Below, one piece after another: positions 35,450 through 47,136 of a DNA stretch of 64,000 nt. How positions within the stretch are numbered: position 1 is the first letter of the stretch; each line of letters starts with the position of its first letter. Source of the stretch: Persicaria tinctoria. Its lineage: Eukaryota; Streptophyta; Magnoliopsida; Caryophyllales; Polygonaceae. Both the position numbers and the translations under genes were made by a program. The stretch is from assembly GCA_037127255.1 (NCBI GenBank), contig JBANSL010000004.1:9362001-9426000 (forward strand), written 5' to 3'. The notes beneath the pieces were generated by a model. It worked only from the letters and a program-made list of their open reading frames with translations. It was not told the origin of the DNA and did no database searches.

Positions 35450-35604
35450 TCCGGCTATATACACCGCAAATCATGTACGTCCTTAAGGACGTGCATGATT
35501 AAAAGGCTTGCTCGTCCTTAAGGACGTGCAATATTAGACACAAGGCTTGCACGTCCTTAAGGACGTGCAATATTAACCTTGTGATTTGCGGTGTATATAG
35601 CAAC
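35450..35604. mobile_element. Small MITE with palindromic core, related to the OTU-MULE ends
   Basis: The ends are inverted copies of GGCTATATACACCGCAAAT. The core holds three copies of a palindrome built on CGTCCTTAAGGACG (35478-35494, 35512-35529, 35550-35569). The termini match those of the neighbouring decayed MULE, so it could be mobilised by that family. No clear target duplication was found. Confidence 0.65.
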
Positions 35605-35928
35605 ACCCAAAAATTAAATATTTAATTAATTTTTAACTAATTGAAATAAGTAAACGTAAAACATATTTGATCGGAGGGAGTATTATACTTCTCCATATTC
35701 AGGGCATCTCCCATGGTAAGGTAAAAAATGGATTTTGGTCAAATTTTGCTCCCACCTTAGGCCAAAACCCATTTTAACCTTTTTGTATTTGGCCTAATTC
35801 CAAAACTAAGGCCAAATTTGGCTTCCGGCCACTTTTGGAAGGCCAAATCCTATTTATTTATTTATTTATTTTGAAGTGTTTAATATTTATGTAAATTTAT
35901 AAAAATACAATTATAAATCTATATATTA

Positions 35929-36165
35929 CTCCCTCCGTTAATTAAAACTTGACGTTTTACTATTCACGCACGCATTTTTAGGTGTTAAAAACTATATAAA
36001 ATATTAACTTTTTAAATAATTTTTTAAAATAATATCATACTTATTACTATTAAGTATGAATTTATAAAAACAAATTTTAAAAAAAGTTAATATTTTATAT
36101 AGTTTTTATCGTTCTAAAAAAGCGTGCATGAATAGTAAACGACAAGTTTTAATTAACAGATGGAG
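35929..36165. mobile_element. Stowaway-type MITE, full copy
   Basis: The 237-bp element is CTCCCTCCGTTAATT... with its inverted complement at the right end (AATTAACAGATGGAG), flanked by TA. The internal arms aaaacttgacgttttac and gtaaacgacaagtttt pair. Confidence 0.85.
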
Positions 36166-36300
36166 TATATAGTTATGATTTTCAATTAAAAATAAAATTT
36201 GTATTATTGTTAAGATATTCAAGAGTTTTTCGATATGACTATAATATTTTACATATTTGAATTATTATATTGCACAAATAATATTTTTAGAAAACGATAT

Positions 36301-36309
36301 TAATCTTTT
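36301..36309. repeat. 9-bp target-site duplication of MULE-3, left copy
   Basis: TAATCTTTT, repeated exactly at 40065-40073. Confidence 0.88.
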
Positions 36310-37831
36310 CGGAAATTTCACGAGGTACCCCTGATGTATTGCAATTTTCGCAGGGTGTACAGAAGTTTGACAATATTCGCATGGTACCCCTGTGGTAATA
36401 ACCTATTTCGCGTCGCGCCCATTAATGTTAAAGTTAACAGTTCTCCGTTGGGTTGTAATTAAAAAAAAACTCCAATGAATTGATTTTCTGATGGATGGAA
36501 AGGCGATAGCGATGGAGAGAACTCCTGCGATGCGAAGCTCGACTGAGAGGTGAGAGAGAAGATGGAGACACATCCGCTCGACACCGCCTACAACATGTAG
36601 GGAGACTCTATATCAAAGCCGGCCCCAATACAAAGAAGGTATGTTGTGAATTAGGGTTTCGAATTGGGGATTTTGAATTAGAGAGAACTCTTTCGAATTG
36701 GGGATTTTCGAATTAGGGTTGTGTGATTTTGGATATTTTCGAATTTGGATTGTGTGATTTTCAAATTGGGGATTTTCCAATGCCTCTTTCGATTTGCTGA
36801 AGAGTTTCAATTGTTTTGCATTGTTGAAGACGCTTATGGGTTCGACAACTTGAAGAATAAGAGTTTGATTTGCATTGTTTTGATTATTTTAAGAGTTCAT
36901 TTACATTCTGCTTGTTATTTCAGAATAAAGGAACGAGTAGTCAATTCTCCAAGAGTTGGGAAATTTTTTGATAGAAATTGCGTGAAATATCTATGCATAT
37001 TTTTATTCAAATGTACTTACAGCTGAACTGTTACCTTGTTACACTGATTTCAAATACGTTTAGAAAATTGATAGAGAACTAAATTTACAACTGAACTGAA
37101 TTGCTTACCTTGCATATTTTTACTAATTGGTGTTGCCTTGTCAACTTGTTGCCGAGGAGTGAGGACAAGTAAAAGTTCCAAGGAAGTCAATTAATTTTCT
37201 TTATATTTGGATGACAGGATTACACAAATAGACATGTATTGGCTCTATTCTGTCTATCCTGCACATAAATTAGTCTATATGGTTTCTTATTAGCATTGGT
37301 CATGAGTCATGACACTTCAAGGGAGACAAAAATACAGAAGCTACATGGTTCTTGATCACTATCTGTTTCAGAGCCGAGTTCCATTTCTGTATTCAGATTT
37401 TTAGTCTTTCACTTTCTGCATTCAATTTCATTTTCAGTTTGAGTATTCTACATTTCAGTTTTTCTGTATTTCAGTTTCTGCATTGATTTTCCAGATTTCA
37501 GATTTTTTGTATGCATTTTCTGTATTCAGATTTTTTGTTTTTTACTTCATTCATTTTCAATTTCAGTTTATGCATTATGTATTTCATATTTTCTGTATTT
37601 TAGATTTTCAATTTCAGTTTATGCATTCTGTTTTTTTAGTTTATGTATTCTGTTTAGTTTCATTTTCACATGATGTAATTTACAAAAATTGAATGCAATT
37701 TACAAATTAATAGAGCATGATGTACAATTGTACATAAACTAATTTTTCAGAAACTAATGATTCGGAACTGATTTATATAGCATGATTTATACAAAAAATG
37801 TTATAGAAGTGAGCATTGGTTTGAACCTATT

Positions 37832-37900
37832 AACCTACTAGCTCAATCGGTAGAGCATTGTGCGTATGCACAAGACGTGAGTTCGAATCCCACGTAGGTT
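37832..37900 (+). other. tRNA-like sequence, left member of the MULE-3 core
   Basis: The 69-nt sequence has a perfect acceptor stem (AACCTAC/GTAGGTT), different in sequence from the other copies but fully paired. D arm GCTC...GAGC, T arm with TTCGAAT. The anticodon arm TTGTGC/GCACAA closes a GTAT loop. It is the best-folded copy of the plus-strand three. Confidence 0.78.
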
Positions 37901-38118
37901 GTCACTTGTCTACTATATAACATACATAGTATTTTCTTCTCCGTTTGTATCTTTGATTGAATAAATGAGCAAAATCATCCGAATCTATGACATCAAAATC
38001 AGAGCTAAACTGAATGGCAAATACAGTAGTAGCCCATGGTCAATAGACTTGTTAAAGACCTACACTACAAAAGCTCTGTCAAAATTTTCAAAGCAAGAGG
38101 TTGATACAATGTATGTGT

Positions 38119-38187
38119 GGCTTATGTGGGATTCGAACCCACATCTTATGCCTAAGCACAATGCTCTACCGGTTGAGCTAATAAGCC
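38119..38187 (-). other. tRNA-like sequence, right member of the MULE-3 core
   Basis: On the minus strand it is 69 nt: perfect acceptor stem GGCTTAT/ATAAGCC, D arm GCTC...GAGC, perfect T arm GTGGG TTCGAAT CCCAC. The anticodon arm TTGTGC/GCATAA closes a TTAG loop. The acceptor-stem sequence again differs while pairing is retained. Confidence 0.78.
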
Positions 38188-38407
38188 AAAAAATTTAAAG
38201 CAAGAGACTAACATGTTCTATCTTCAATGAGGCATAAAGATGCAGATAACTTATTTTGTTGTCATTAATGCAGTACCTTACAGATGAATCTGTAAAGTAG
38301 TTGTTGTAAACTGATTTACAGCTCTATAAATATGTAAAATGCAGTTTACAGATTTATATAACTATAAGGAAGTGTGGAAGAAAAGAGAGTAAAGTAACAT
38401 CTTATAT

Positions 38408-38803
38408 ATGAGAACAAGTTTGCTTCCCAAATAGAATCAGTTGCTTTGTGGTACTCGATCTCTTTCAAATCCTCATCACAAAGAGCCTTACTTATAGGTT
38501 AACCTCCTCCCGGATCGAACATCAATAATGCAACATGTTCTAACACATATTGAGAGTTTTCTAGCAGCCCAGGAACTTCAAACAGGGGCTGATATCTAGA
38601 AGGAAATGAGAACAAGTTTGCTTCCCAAATAGAATCAGTTGCTTTGTGGTACTCGATCTCTTTCAAATCCTCATCACAAAGAGCCTTACTTATAGGTTAA
38701 CCTCCTCCCGGATCGAACATCAATAATGCAACATGTTCTAACACATATTGAGAGTTTTCTAGCAGCCCAGGAACTTCAAACAGGGGCTGATATCTAGAAG
38801 GAA
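38408..38803. repeat. Perfect 198-bp tandem duplication inside MULE-3
   Basis: Two copies (38408-38605 and 38606-38803) look identical base for base by eye, so the duplication is very recent, or an assembly artefact. Confidence 0.92.
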
Positions 38804-40064
38804 AGCTAGTATCAAGCTCCTTGTCACTGCGACTGTTAATTGGAACCATTTTATTTACCAACAAAGTTGACAAGTCTCACTACATGACTTCTGCTATAGG
38901 AAAAGAAGACAACACCACCCTTAGCCTCATGGACAGAGGATAGGACATTTAGAGATAAAAGAATCAACTCTTGTAATAATCAGTGAATCAACTCATTCAA
39001 TCGGTAGCACTACACCAAAGTTTAAGAAAAAAATATGCATGACAACAATCAGTTATATAATAGCAATAAGTAAAATAGAAATCGTCATCAAAATACATTT
39101 CATCTTCATTTATTCAATCCAATGTGAACTTTATAGCAAAATACAATCCTAGCTAGGAACCTAAACCCTACATCTCCAAATCGAAATTCCAATCTCTGTC
39201 AATAACCAAATACTATATGACAATAATTAGTTATTTCCCATTGAATTCATCGGTTCTCTCAAAGTTCAAGGTAAGACTCGAACGAGTTTATATACTAGTA
39301 CAGCTCAAACTTAATAAGTGGAATACCCCAAACAAAGTAGTATTTTTCAAGCATAGGTAGATCATTTGATTCATGAAACATTTGTTAGCTTATTGTTGAT
39401 TTGAGAATGGAAAGGTTCCATCAGCAGCAAGAATTTGCAAAATGTCGATCTGAACTGGTAAGTTAAATCCAAATTGCAGGTTTCACAACTCTCTGAATCT
39501 AGAACCCACGAGAAGAACACAAGATTATTTAGGGTTAACCCTAACTAAATTCACCCACAAATTTGCAAAAGGCCAAAATCGAACAACCCCTAACGAAGAA
39601 GAAACCATGTAGCAGCAAAATTAACCAATAATAATGAAGCAATTCTTCCACAAATATAAACACAACCACTAACCCTAATTTTTCAAAAGGGGCAAAATAA
39701 GAGAGAAGACATACCTCGTCGTCGGAAAGCCAGTGGACCACCTCGTCCCTGAACTGCGCATGGATCCAGCGAACGGACGATCTTCCTCCTCGTCTGGGTG
39801 TGGCGCTTGGTCGCCCTCTCGACTCGAAGCCCTCTTTACTCTTTCCTCTCAGTTCGCCCTTGAATTGAAGACGCGCTCTCTCTCTCTCTAGTTCCAGCGT
39901 TCTTTCTTTTTTAAATCCAAACTAACGGAGCTCTGTGAAAATTAACTACGGAAGGGCGCGGGGTGTAATAAGAGTAAATGTCAGGGGTACCATGCGAAAT
40001 TTGTCAAACTTCTGTACACCTGGCGAAAATTACAATACCACGAGGGTACCTCGCGAAATTTCCG

Positions 40065-40073
40065 TAATCTTTT
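40065..40073. repeat. 9-bp target-site duplication of MULE-3, right copy
   Basis: TAATCTTTT, identical to 36301-36309. Confidence 0.88.
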
Positions 40074-41280
40074 TTATTATAGATTCGTCAAAATTATAAT
40101 AAAAAATAAATATTAAGTTGCTTAAAGTACTAAAGAAGAAAAAAATATATAAAATGAAACAACCAACTATTGAATCATGATCACATTTAATATTCTGGTA
40201 GATTCGCATTACTCTCTTCATAACCATTTTTTGTTCCGAAGCCATCACTTTGATCATCTTCATGCATATATTTGTCATTGCTCTTTCGAAAGCTACAATA
40301 GCCATAATTTTCACTACCAAAACTTTCATTATCATGCATGCAGCTTCTGATTGACTTTGATTGGTTAAAGTTACCATAACGATAGAATCGAGTGACGGAA
40401 ATGAGATATGAAAGTTCTAAATTGTATGAGTATTTATAGAAAATTAGCCTGTCAAAATTGGCCTATGGTGGGAACAATCAAACCGCACAATAGGTCAAAA
40501 GAGAATATTTCATAGAATATTCTCTTTTGGTAGGCTATTTCCCCTAGATATTATGGCCTACGGGGAAGATGCTCTCGTAGTCAAGGTAACCAACAAAACC
40601 AATCCGACAAATGTATGGCTATTATGTAGCTCGAAGGGAGGATTCGGAATGAGTTCAGTCCATATATATGTGACAGAAATACATATATGCAATGTAAAAC
40701 ATCTTTGATCGAAGGGAGGATTCGACACGATCAGTTCAGTCCATATATATGCGACAGAAATGACCGACGCTTATCATTTTTCTGGCATGCTTCGTCGTCC
40801 TAACTGCCAGCAAAGTAAACAGCGACGAATCATCAATCATGATTTATTATTCAAGATGTAAAAGCCAACAATCATAAATTCGCAACGGACAAATTATAAG
40901 GGTATCGCATTGCAGGGCCCTTTGTTTACGACGACTTCTGTGACTGACATTGACATCGCTACCAAATCACTATTCTTTTTTTCGTATGTATAAAAAGTTG
41001 CACAATCCATAATTGCACGTTACCGAAGAAGAAGCGAGAGCCTAATTTTCCTCCTCTCCCCCACAAATATCTGCCAACAACTGTGGAATTCCTCGCCAAT
41101 TCGTCTTCCTCGCATTCCGGTAGTCCCTGCGAGGTCATTTTCAATCGATTCGTTTTTCCGGTTTTGAAATCGTTTTGAAATTTGATTCCCCATTCGTTCG
41201 CAACGATATAGTAGTAGCATTTTCGATTTGATTGATTTCGCAACCTCCGTTGTTTAGATCAGTGCGTTCTCTGGAATCCG
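40074..41280. other. Transposon remnant and ZIFL-A promoter/leader
   Basis: A segment at 40440-40580 (ggcctatggtggga, ggggaagatgctct) is loosely inverted relative to 35701-35780 (gggcatctccca, tcccaccttaggcc). The two may be ends of a larger DNA transposon that carries MULE-3 inside. An Asn/Asp/Ser-rich degenerate frame is readable on the minus strand at 40200-40380. From about 40950 to 41280 lies the leader of the ZIFL-A gene. No other gene is seen. Confidence 0.35.
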
Positions 41281-44200
41281 ATGGCGACGTCGTCGGAGGC
41301 GAAACAGCCGTTGTTGAAGCAGGTTTACTACGAAGATTGCTCCGGTTGCAGGTTGGAGCAGCGAAAGCAGACTCAACAATCTGTTCCTTTTAGGATTCTC
41401 TTTAATATCTGGATTATCGTTCTGTGCACCGGTATTGCTCTTGATTTCTGAAGCGTTTCCTTCTCTTTTACTCGCTGCTGCTTTGGTATTGATGAACATG
41501 TAAAATCATCCATGGTTCATTTTCTTGATACTGATTCTAATTGATGAATTGCTTGAAAAGGGAAAATCACATTCTCCGCACGGAAAATAGATTTGGTTAC
41601 AGTGTAGAGAGCTTCATGACATGTTAAACATGTGCATGATGAGCACAGCCACATGTTTGGTTGTTAGGAGTTTGACTTAAGGTTCCAATTTCAATCAATC
41701 AGAAGTTGTTGATTTATTGTCCAAAATTTAACCATTTGGATCAAAATTCTTGAGAGTGAGTATGTATTTTAAAGTACTCGGTGATCCAGATGTAAGTTGC
41801 TTGGATTTAGTTCATCGACTGAGTTCCTTCCTTTACAGTCTGTAATCCTGTTTTGGGCACCTCTTTATGTCAAATTGAAATATTACACATCAGAGTTAAA
41901 ACAATGTTGTTCTTGGCATGCATATCTGTATAAAAAAAATTGTAGAATGTGACATGTATAGAGGATTCGTAGCAGTAATGTCCAGAACTATCTCAGCTAC
42001 AACTTATTCATATTTGGACCTGTCATGCTTACTTAAAGCATTGATGTGAAGAAGTATTCTAGATTATCATGTGGATTTGTAAGTTCTAGAATGCACTGCT
42101 ATACATATTACATGGTTTATCCATCACAATACTTTCAATGGGTTAATATTTACCTTTGGGTTAATACTTCTTCTGGATATACTTTTGCAGCGTTACCCAT
42201 ATCATCACTCTTCCCTTTCCTCTATTTTATGGTGAGTATTTGTAAATGAGGTGTTATATTTATATTTAACATTCCTCACTTGAAATTTCAATCTATTTCA
42301 TGGAAGGATATGTAATCTCAAATTGTTTTCCGGAATATTAAAAGTTGTAAAGCAACCGAACCAGTTAGAGTTTGCCATATTCTAGGAGCTCAAACTATGG
42401 TGCTCGTAAGATGCCATTAGAACAGTTTAGTTAACGAAAAGCTGAATGTTTCTGTGACATTTGGGTTTTCCACTTCAGTGAAAGATTTCCAAATAGCTGC
42501 ACTAGTTTCTCCTCTGCCAATAGCAGTAACAAAGATGCTTAAAGACAAACGGAGAAGTTAAAGCTAATTTGATAGGATATGATTTTTAACCGAAAATTGC
42601 AATTAAATGCTTGAATCTTTTGTGGTGTCATTGCAGATTAAGGATTTCCACATTGCTGAAAGAGAAGAAGATACAAGTTACTATGCTGGTTATGTGGGTG
42701 AGTTTCAATTGTCTATCATTGCTTGCTTTTGCATCGATAGGGTATCCCCCGTTTTCCCTTAATCTCCTCGTGTTATCCTATTTATCTTGCAGGATCTGCT
42801 TTTATGCTTGGCAGGGCATTGACTTCCATTTATTGGGGAATGGTGGCTGATCGATATGGTCGCAAGCCTATAATTATCATGGGCAGTATCAGTGTGTCCG
42901 TATTTGACATTTGCTTTATTGTTCTGTTCATTTATCGTCTGTGCTTTAGTTCACTATTCTCCGCTCCACAAAATGTGAAGATAAAAGAAAATGATATCTC
43001 TATGTGTATATTGTTATCAGGGTTATATTCAATACTTTGTTTGGATTTAGTGTTAACTTTTGGATGGCCATCCTCACAAGGTTTCTTTTAGGTGCTTTCA
43101 ATGGGTTGCTTGGACCAATAAAGGTACCTTTATTATTTAAGAAAAAAATCTACTTATTAATTTGGTTCTTTGTTCCCTTTTACATTGAATATATTCATTT
43201 CTTACTTTACTTAAATTTGTTCATGGAAAGGCATATGCTTCGGAAGTCTGCAGAGATGAACACCAAGCTCTTGGCTTGTCAACCGTAAGATTTCCATATT
43301 TTTTTGAAATTATTACTCCTTCTGCAATGCTTGGATTCGGATGTAACACAGAGATGCGAAATATTTGATATCTCTTAGATTGCTACAGCTTGGGGTATAG
43401 GATTGATAATTGGGCCTGCTGTCGGAGGTTTGCTAGCTCAGGTGAGATAATTTTTATGTCGCTGCATTGCAGAATACTTGCAAATATTATGGTTCTCGAA
43501 GTTAAGTTCTCGCCACGTCTATCTATAGATTAAACTCTTGTTGATAACAAAAAATTTGTCCTTGGTCCTTGGATATGAACTTCGACTTTCATTTTCCAAT
43601 TCCATTAATCACTAGAATTGTCTTCAGGGGATAAGCATTGGCTCTTGATTGGAACACTTCAGTATTGATGTATAAAGAACTACAGAAATGCCTTATGTTT
43701 CTGACTCCATTTAGTGGAGGGAAGCTTCATGGTGATGCTTTTGAAGAAATAATTATCATGAGACTGTGATAGGCACATAAAAGTGGCTTGCTGTTACATT
43801 AGGGTGTAAATTTGTAGCAAACTGTGCTAGCATAGGCCTTTAGAATTCACCTCGACCCATTTGTTCTTAAAAGATGTCTGCTACATTTTCTTTATTTTTC
43901 CCTCGGGTATTCGCTAACAACTTTGCTTTTTGTTATTCAGCCTGCAGAGAAGTATCCTAATGTATTTTCAAAAGAATCACTTTTCGGAAGGTTAATTCCT
44001 GGTCACCCTGGATACTGCATGATAAATGTCACGGAGTTACATTAGACATTGCTTCTTCTATCTCATAATAAACTCTTGATTTTGCTGAACAGATTTCCAT
44101 ACTTGCTGCCTTGCCTCTGCATTTCAGCTTTTGCCTTGGTAGTATCTGTTACTACATTTTGGCTTGAGGTCAGTTTTCTACTTTTAGTATCATCTGTGAC

Positions 44201-46496
44201 ATATTTTAGTCTTCAAGTGTCTTAACTAGGTATCTTTTTAGAACTTCATACTTTCTGTTCACAGTTTGTTCATTTACTCAAGCTTTATATGGGTTACTTT
44301 TATCTGTATATTTTTAGAACTTCATTAGCTAATAGCTATTCCTTTCTCTCTTCTTCTACTTCTTCTTCATGCAATTATCTTCATTTTTCTATAATATTTG
44401 AACTTTCCTAACCATTGGTCTTTGAGTTCATAGCATGCTTGTTTGCCTCCATTGCTATTATAATTTCTTCTTGTTTCAACATTTGGATTTAACGATACCC
44501 TTCATAAACTATTTACTTCTCTAGTAGTTTTCATAGATAATGCTTAGGAGCAAAACTGCCATACTTTATTTTTGGTGAAAGTCCAAGTGCAGTATGTGTT
44601 GATTTGAAACCCTGCACTCTTCCAGGAATCACTGCACAAACACCCCAAGATACCGTCGGAGGATAATTTGTGCGAGGTTCTGGTGTCAGAACAAGATGTT
44701 GGAAGGCAAGTGATGGCTTCTAAAAAAAGCCTATTAAAGAATTGGCCACTGATGTCATCTATTCTTGTATATTGCATCTTCTCATTCCATGACATGGCTT
44801 ATACTGAGGTAAGGGCTGTAAACTGTTTTCCTTAATCCTTCTTTGAAATTTAATAACTCATAATATTAATAGCAAGAAATTTCTCCGGTAATAAGCTTTT
44901 GCATTTTCTTGTTGGCTGATTTTTTTTTTTTTTTTACAAAATGGAAGTGAAAACCTTCATCTTTTGAAGGAAGCTTGGTGTTATTTAGTCGTGATTTTGC
45001 ATTAATTGGAGGAAACTAACTGAAGAACCATGGTCAATATAGGTTTATATGTAGCATCTTAAAAAGAAACTCACTTCTTTGATAACTCCCTTAGTTCTTC
45101 TGATGAAATTATGTTTTGAATTTCTCTATATGGTGACATATGTTGCAACTTGCAAGATATTCTCATTATGGGCTGTTAGTCCACGGATCTTGGGGGGTCT
45201 GAGCTATTCAACTGAGGACGTGGGTGCAGTTCTTTCTATAACAGGTATTAATGATGATATGACAAAACATTTGCATAGCTTTAGAGATAAAGATACACAC
45301 TGAACATACCCCTTTCCCCACAAACTTCAGGTTTTGGATTGTTACTCTGTCAGATATTTGCATATCCAATCATGGAGAGAGCCCTTGGACCAATCATGGT
45401 AGCTCGGATATGTAGTGTAAGTTTACTTCTTTCCCTGGTGATACCCAACAATCATGCCTCTTGGGGTAGGGGAAAAAAAACTTCACTACCGTGCACTGAT
45501 GTGATTAATTGTCTTAACATCGTCTACTTTCATATGTTGCAGATACTGTCTATACCCGTGCTGCAGAGCTATCCATTCATAGCACTATTGTCCGGGTTTA
45601 GTCTCTCCGTGGTTCTGAATTCTGCCTCTTTGTTAAAAAATATGTTGGGTGTATGTCTTCCTTCTACCTTCCTATGTTTCTTATTGCAGCTGAAATTACC
45701 ACCCACTCTTCATTGCCAAGCCCTCGCAAAAATCATCATATGTCACAGATTTTTGAATGTCAACTATGTACTGCTCATTTGAAGTTTCAAACCATCGATT
45801 CAGCACGAACCATCTCGTCTACTAAAAAACTTTTATGAGAAGTGGAACATTTTTCCTTGTCAAGATTTATTGTTGTTTTTGACATTGATCATCATTGATG
45901 TACCTGTTTCTCATTGATGGCTTTTCACAATGATCAGACTTGTATTATCACCGGGATGTTCATTCTACAAAACAAGGCTGTGGTAACCTTCACTCCCCTG
46001 TCTTTTCAAGCTATCTAATATTGTTATGATCGGCTTCATGCTGCTCATCACCTTCGCGCCTATTAACTGTTGCAAGCCATTCATTTCAGGATCAAGACCA
46101 GAGAGGAGCTGCTAATGGCATCTCTATGACTATCATGTCTTTGTTTAAAACTCTTGGCCCAGCTTCTGGAGGTGCAGCGTAAGTACCGTACCCTTGCTTT
46201 CATTATTACTTTGAGGGCTAAGTCTCTTTAAGCAATGGAGATAACAAACAGTAACACGATCACTTTGTGTCACAGGCTTTCTTGGTCAGAAAAACGTCTG
46301 CACGCCTCATTCCTCCCAGGTATGTTTTGATAATCTGATGTTGATTTTATACTTATGGAACGCAAAGAACAATCTCGTAATTCATGTGATGTTCGTGCTC
46401 ACAGGGGTTCACATGGTGTTTTTCCTCCTAAATGCCGTCCAGTTTCTGGGATTCCTTTCGACATTCAAACCGTTCCTAGTTGAGCGCCGCACCTAA
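41281..46496 (+). CDS. ZIFL1: ZIF1-like major facilitator transporter A, 478 aa
   Basis: Seventeen exons: 41281-41431, 42191-42231, 42637-42697, 42793-42895, 43021-43123, 43231-43284, 43379-43441, 43941-43990, 44093-44168, 44626-44808, 45157-45244, 45331-45416, 45543-45650, 45938-45982, 46090-46178, 46276-46319, 46405-46496. All junctions are GT-AG and keep the frame. Visible motifs: N-terminal CSGC (Cys20, Cys23), the MFS signature [12 protein letters not shown] (99-110), the antiporter-type GPAVGG (183-188), and the family His motif ESLHKH in the central cytosolic loop. Twelve membrane spans are expected. ZIF1 and ZIFL proteins are vacuolar or plasma-membrane MFS carriers acting in zinc/nicotianamine storage, K+ efflux and auxin-related fluxes; the substrate here is not determined by sequence. 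It is the first of three head-to-tail copies and the shortest at the C terminus (ends KPFLVERRT). Confidence 0.95.
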
Positions 46497-47136
46497 GAGG
46501 TACTTCTAATGACAGAGGACTCTTCTGGGGTTGGAAAGCTAGCTCAACTTTCTGCTACTTGTATAACCAGATTAAGATCTTACCATTTTATATTGATCCA
46601 AGAAAATGGTCAATGAATATCTTGACCAAGCAATACAAACCATTGGAGACTAAGCCAACAGTTATTGGTCATCTGTTTATGCAAATTAATGTTGTAATAT
46701 TATTTTTTTGGATCCTGTGGACCACTTTTCGCCACAACAATTAATATTCTATTGGCGTGTTTATGCAAATGTTGTAAGTATTGTTTAGCAGTATCATATA
46801 ATTTACCCCCAAAAAAATCAAGTAGGAAAAGGTATACTGTAATCATTTGCAGAAAGACAAAAATAATAATGAGGACAAAGACATATATCATTGATTAACA
46901 CTGAATTTAATACTATCAAACTATTTCAACGAACCTACAAGCTTAATTGTCTTCTTGTCAATTTGCAGGATCACATCACATGTATAAATATATATATATA
47001 ATAGAGCATCTGCAATATATAACTAAATAATATGTATGGTCTCAGATGGAGAGTTTCAGAACTGGGGCTACCCAGTGCAATAAAGACCTTTAGATAGCTT
47101 AGCCAGCTTCTTTGTGAGGTATTTGAGGGGATAACA
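46497..47136. other. ZIFL-A 3' UTR and ZIFL-B promoter
   Basis: AT-rich spacer of 640 bp. No repeat or other gene is recognised. The short spacing fits a tandem duplication. Confidence 0.5.

Larger units (their letters stand above)
36310..40064. mobile_element. MULE-3: non-autonomous MULE-like element with a central convergent tRNA-like pair
   Basis: The inverted repeats of about 150 bp start CGGAAATTTC and end GCGAAATTTCCG, flanked by an exact 9-bp duplication. Its termini are a variant of those of MULE-1 and MULE-2 (ggtacccctg instead of ggtaaccctg). Length is 3755 bp, close to the 3740 bp of MULE-1. The tRNA-like pair (37832-37900 +, 38119-38187 -) lies near the midpoint. A perfect 198-bp tandem duplication is at 38408-38803. 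No transposase frame is present. Confidence 0.9.

Noticed and set aside
35461..35604. CRISPR-like array (repeated palindromes)
   Set aside because: Only three units with unequal short spacers, in a plant nuclear context, bounded by transposon-type inverted termini.
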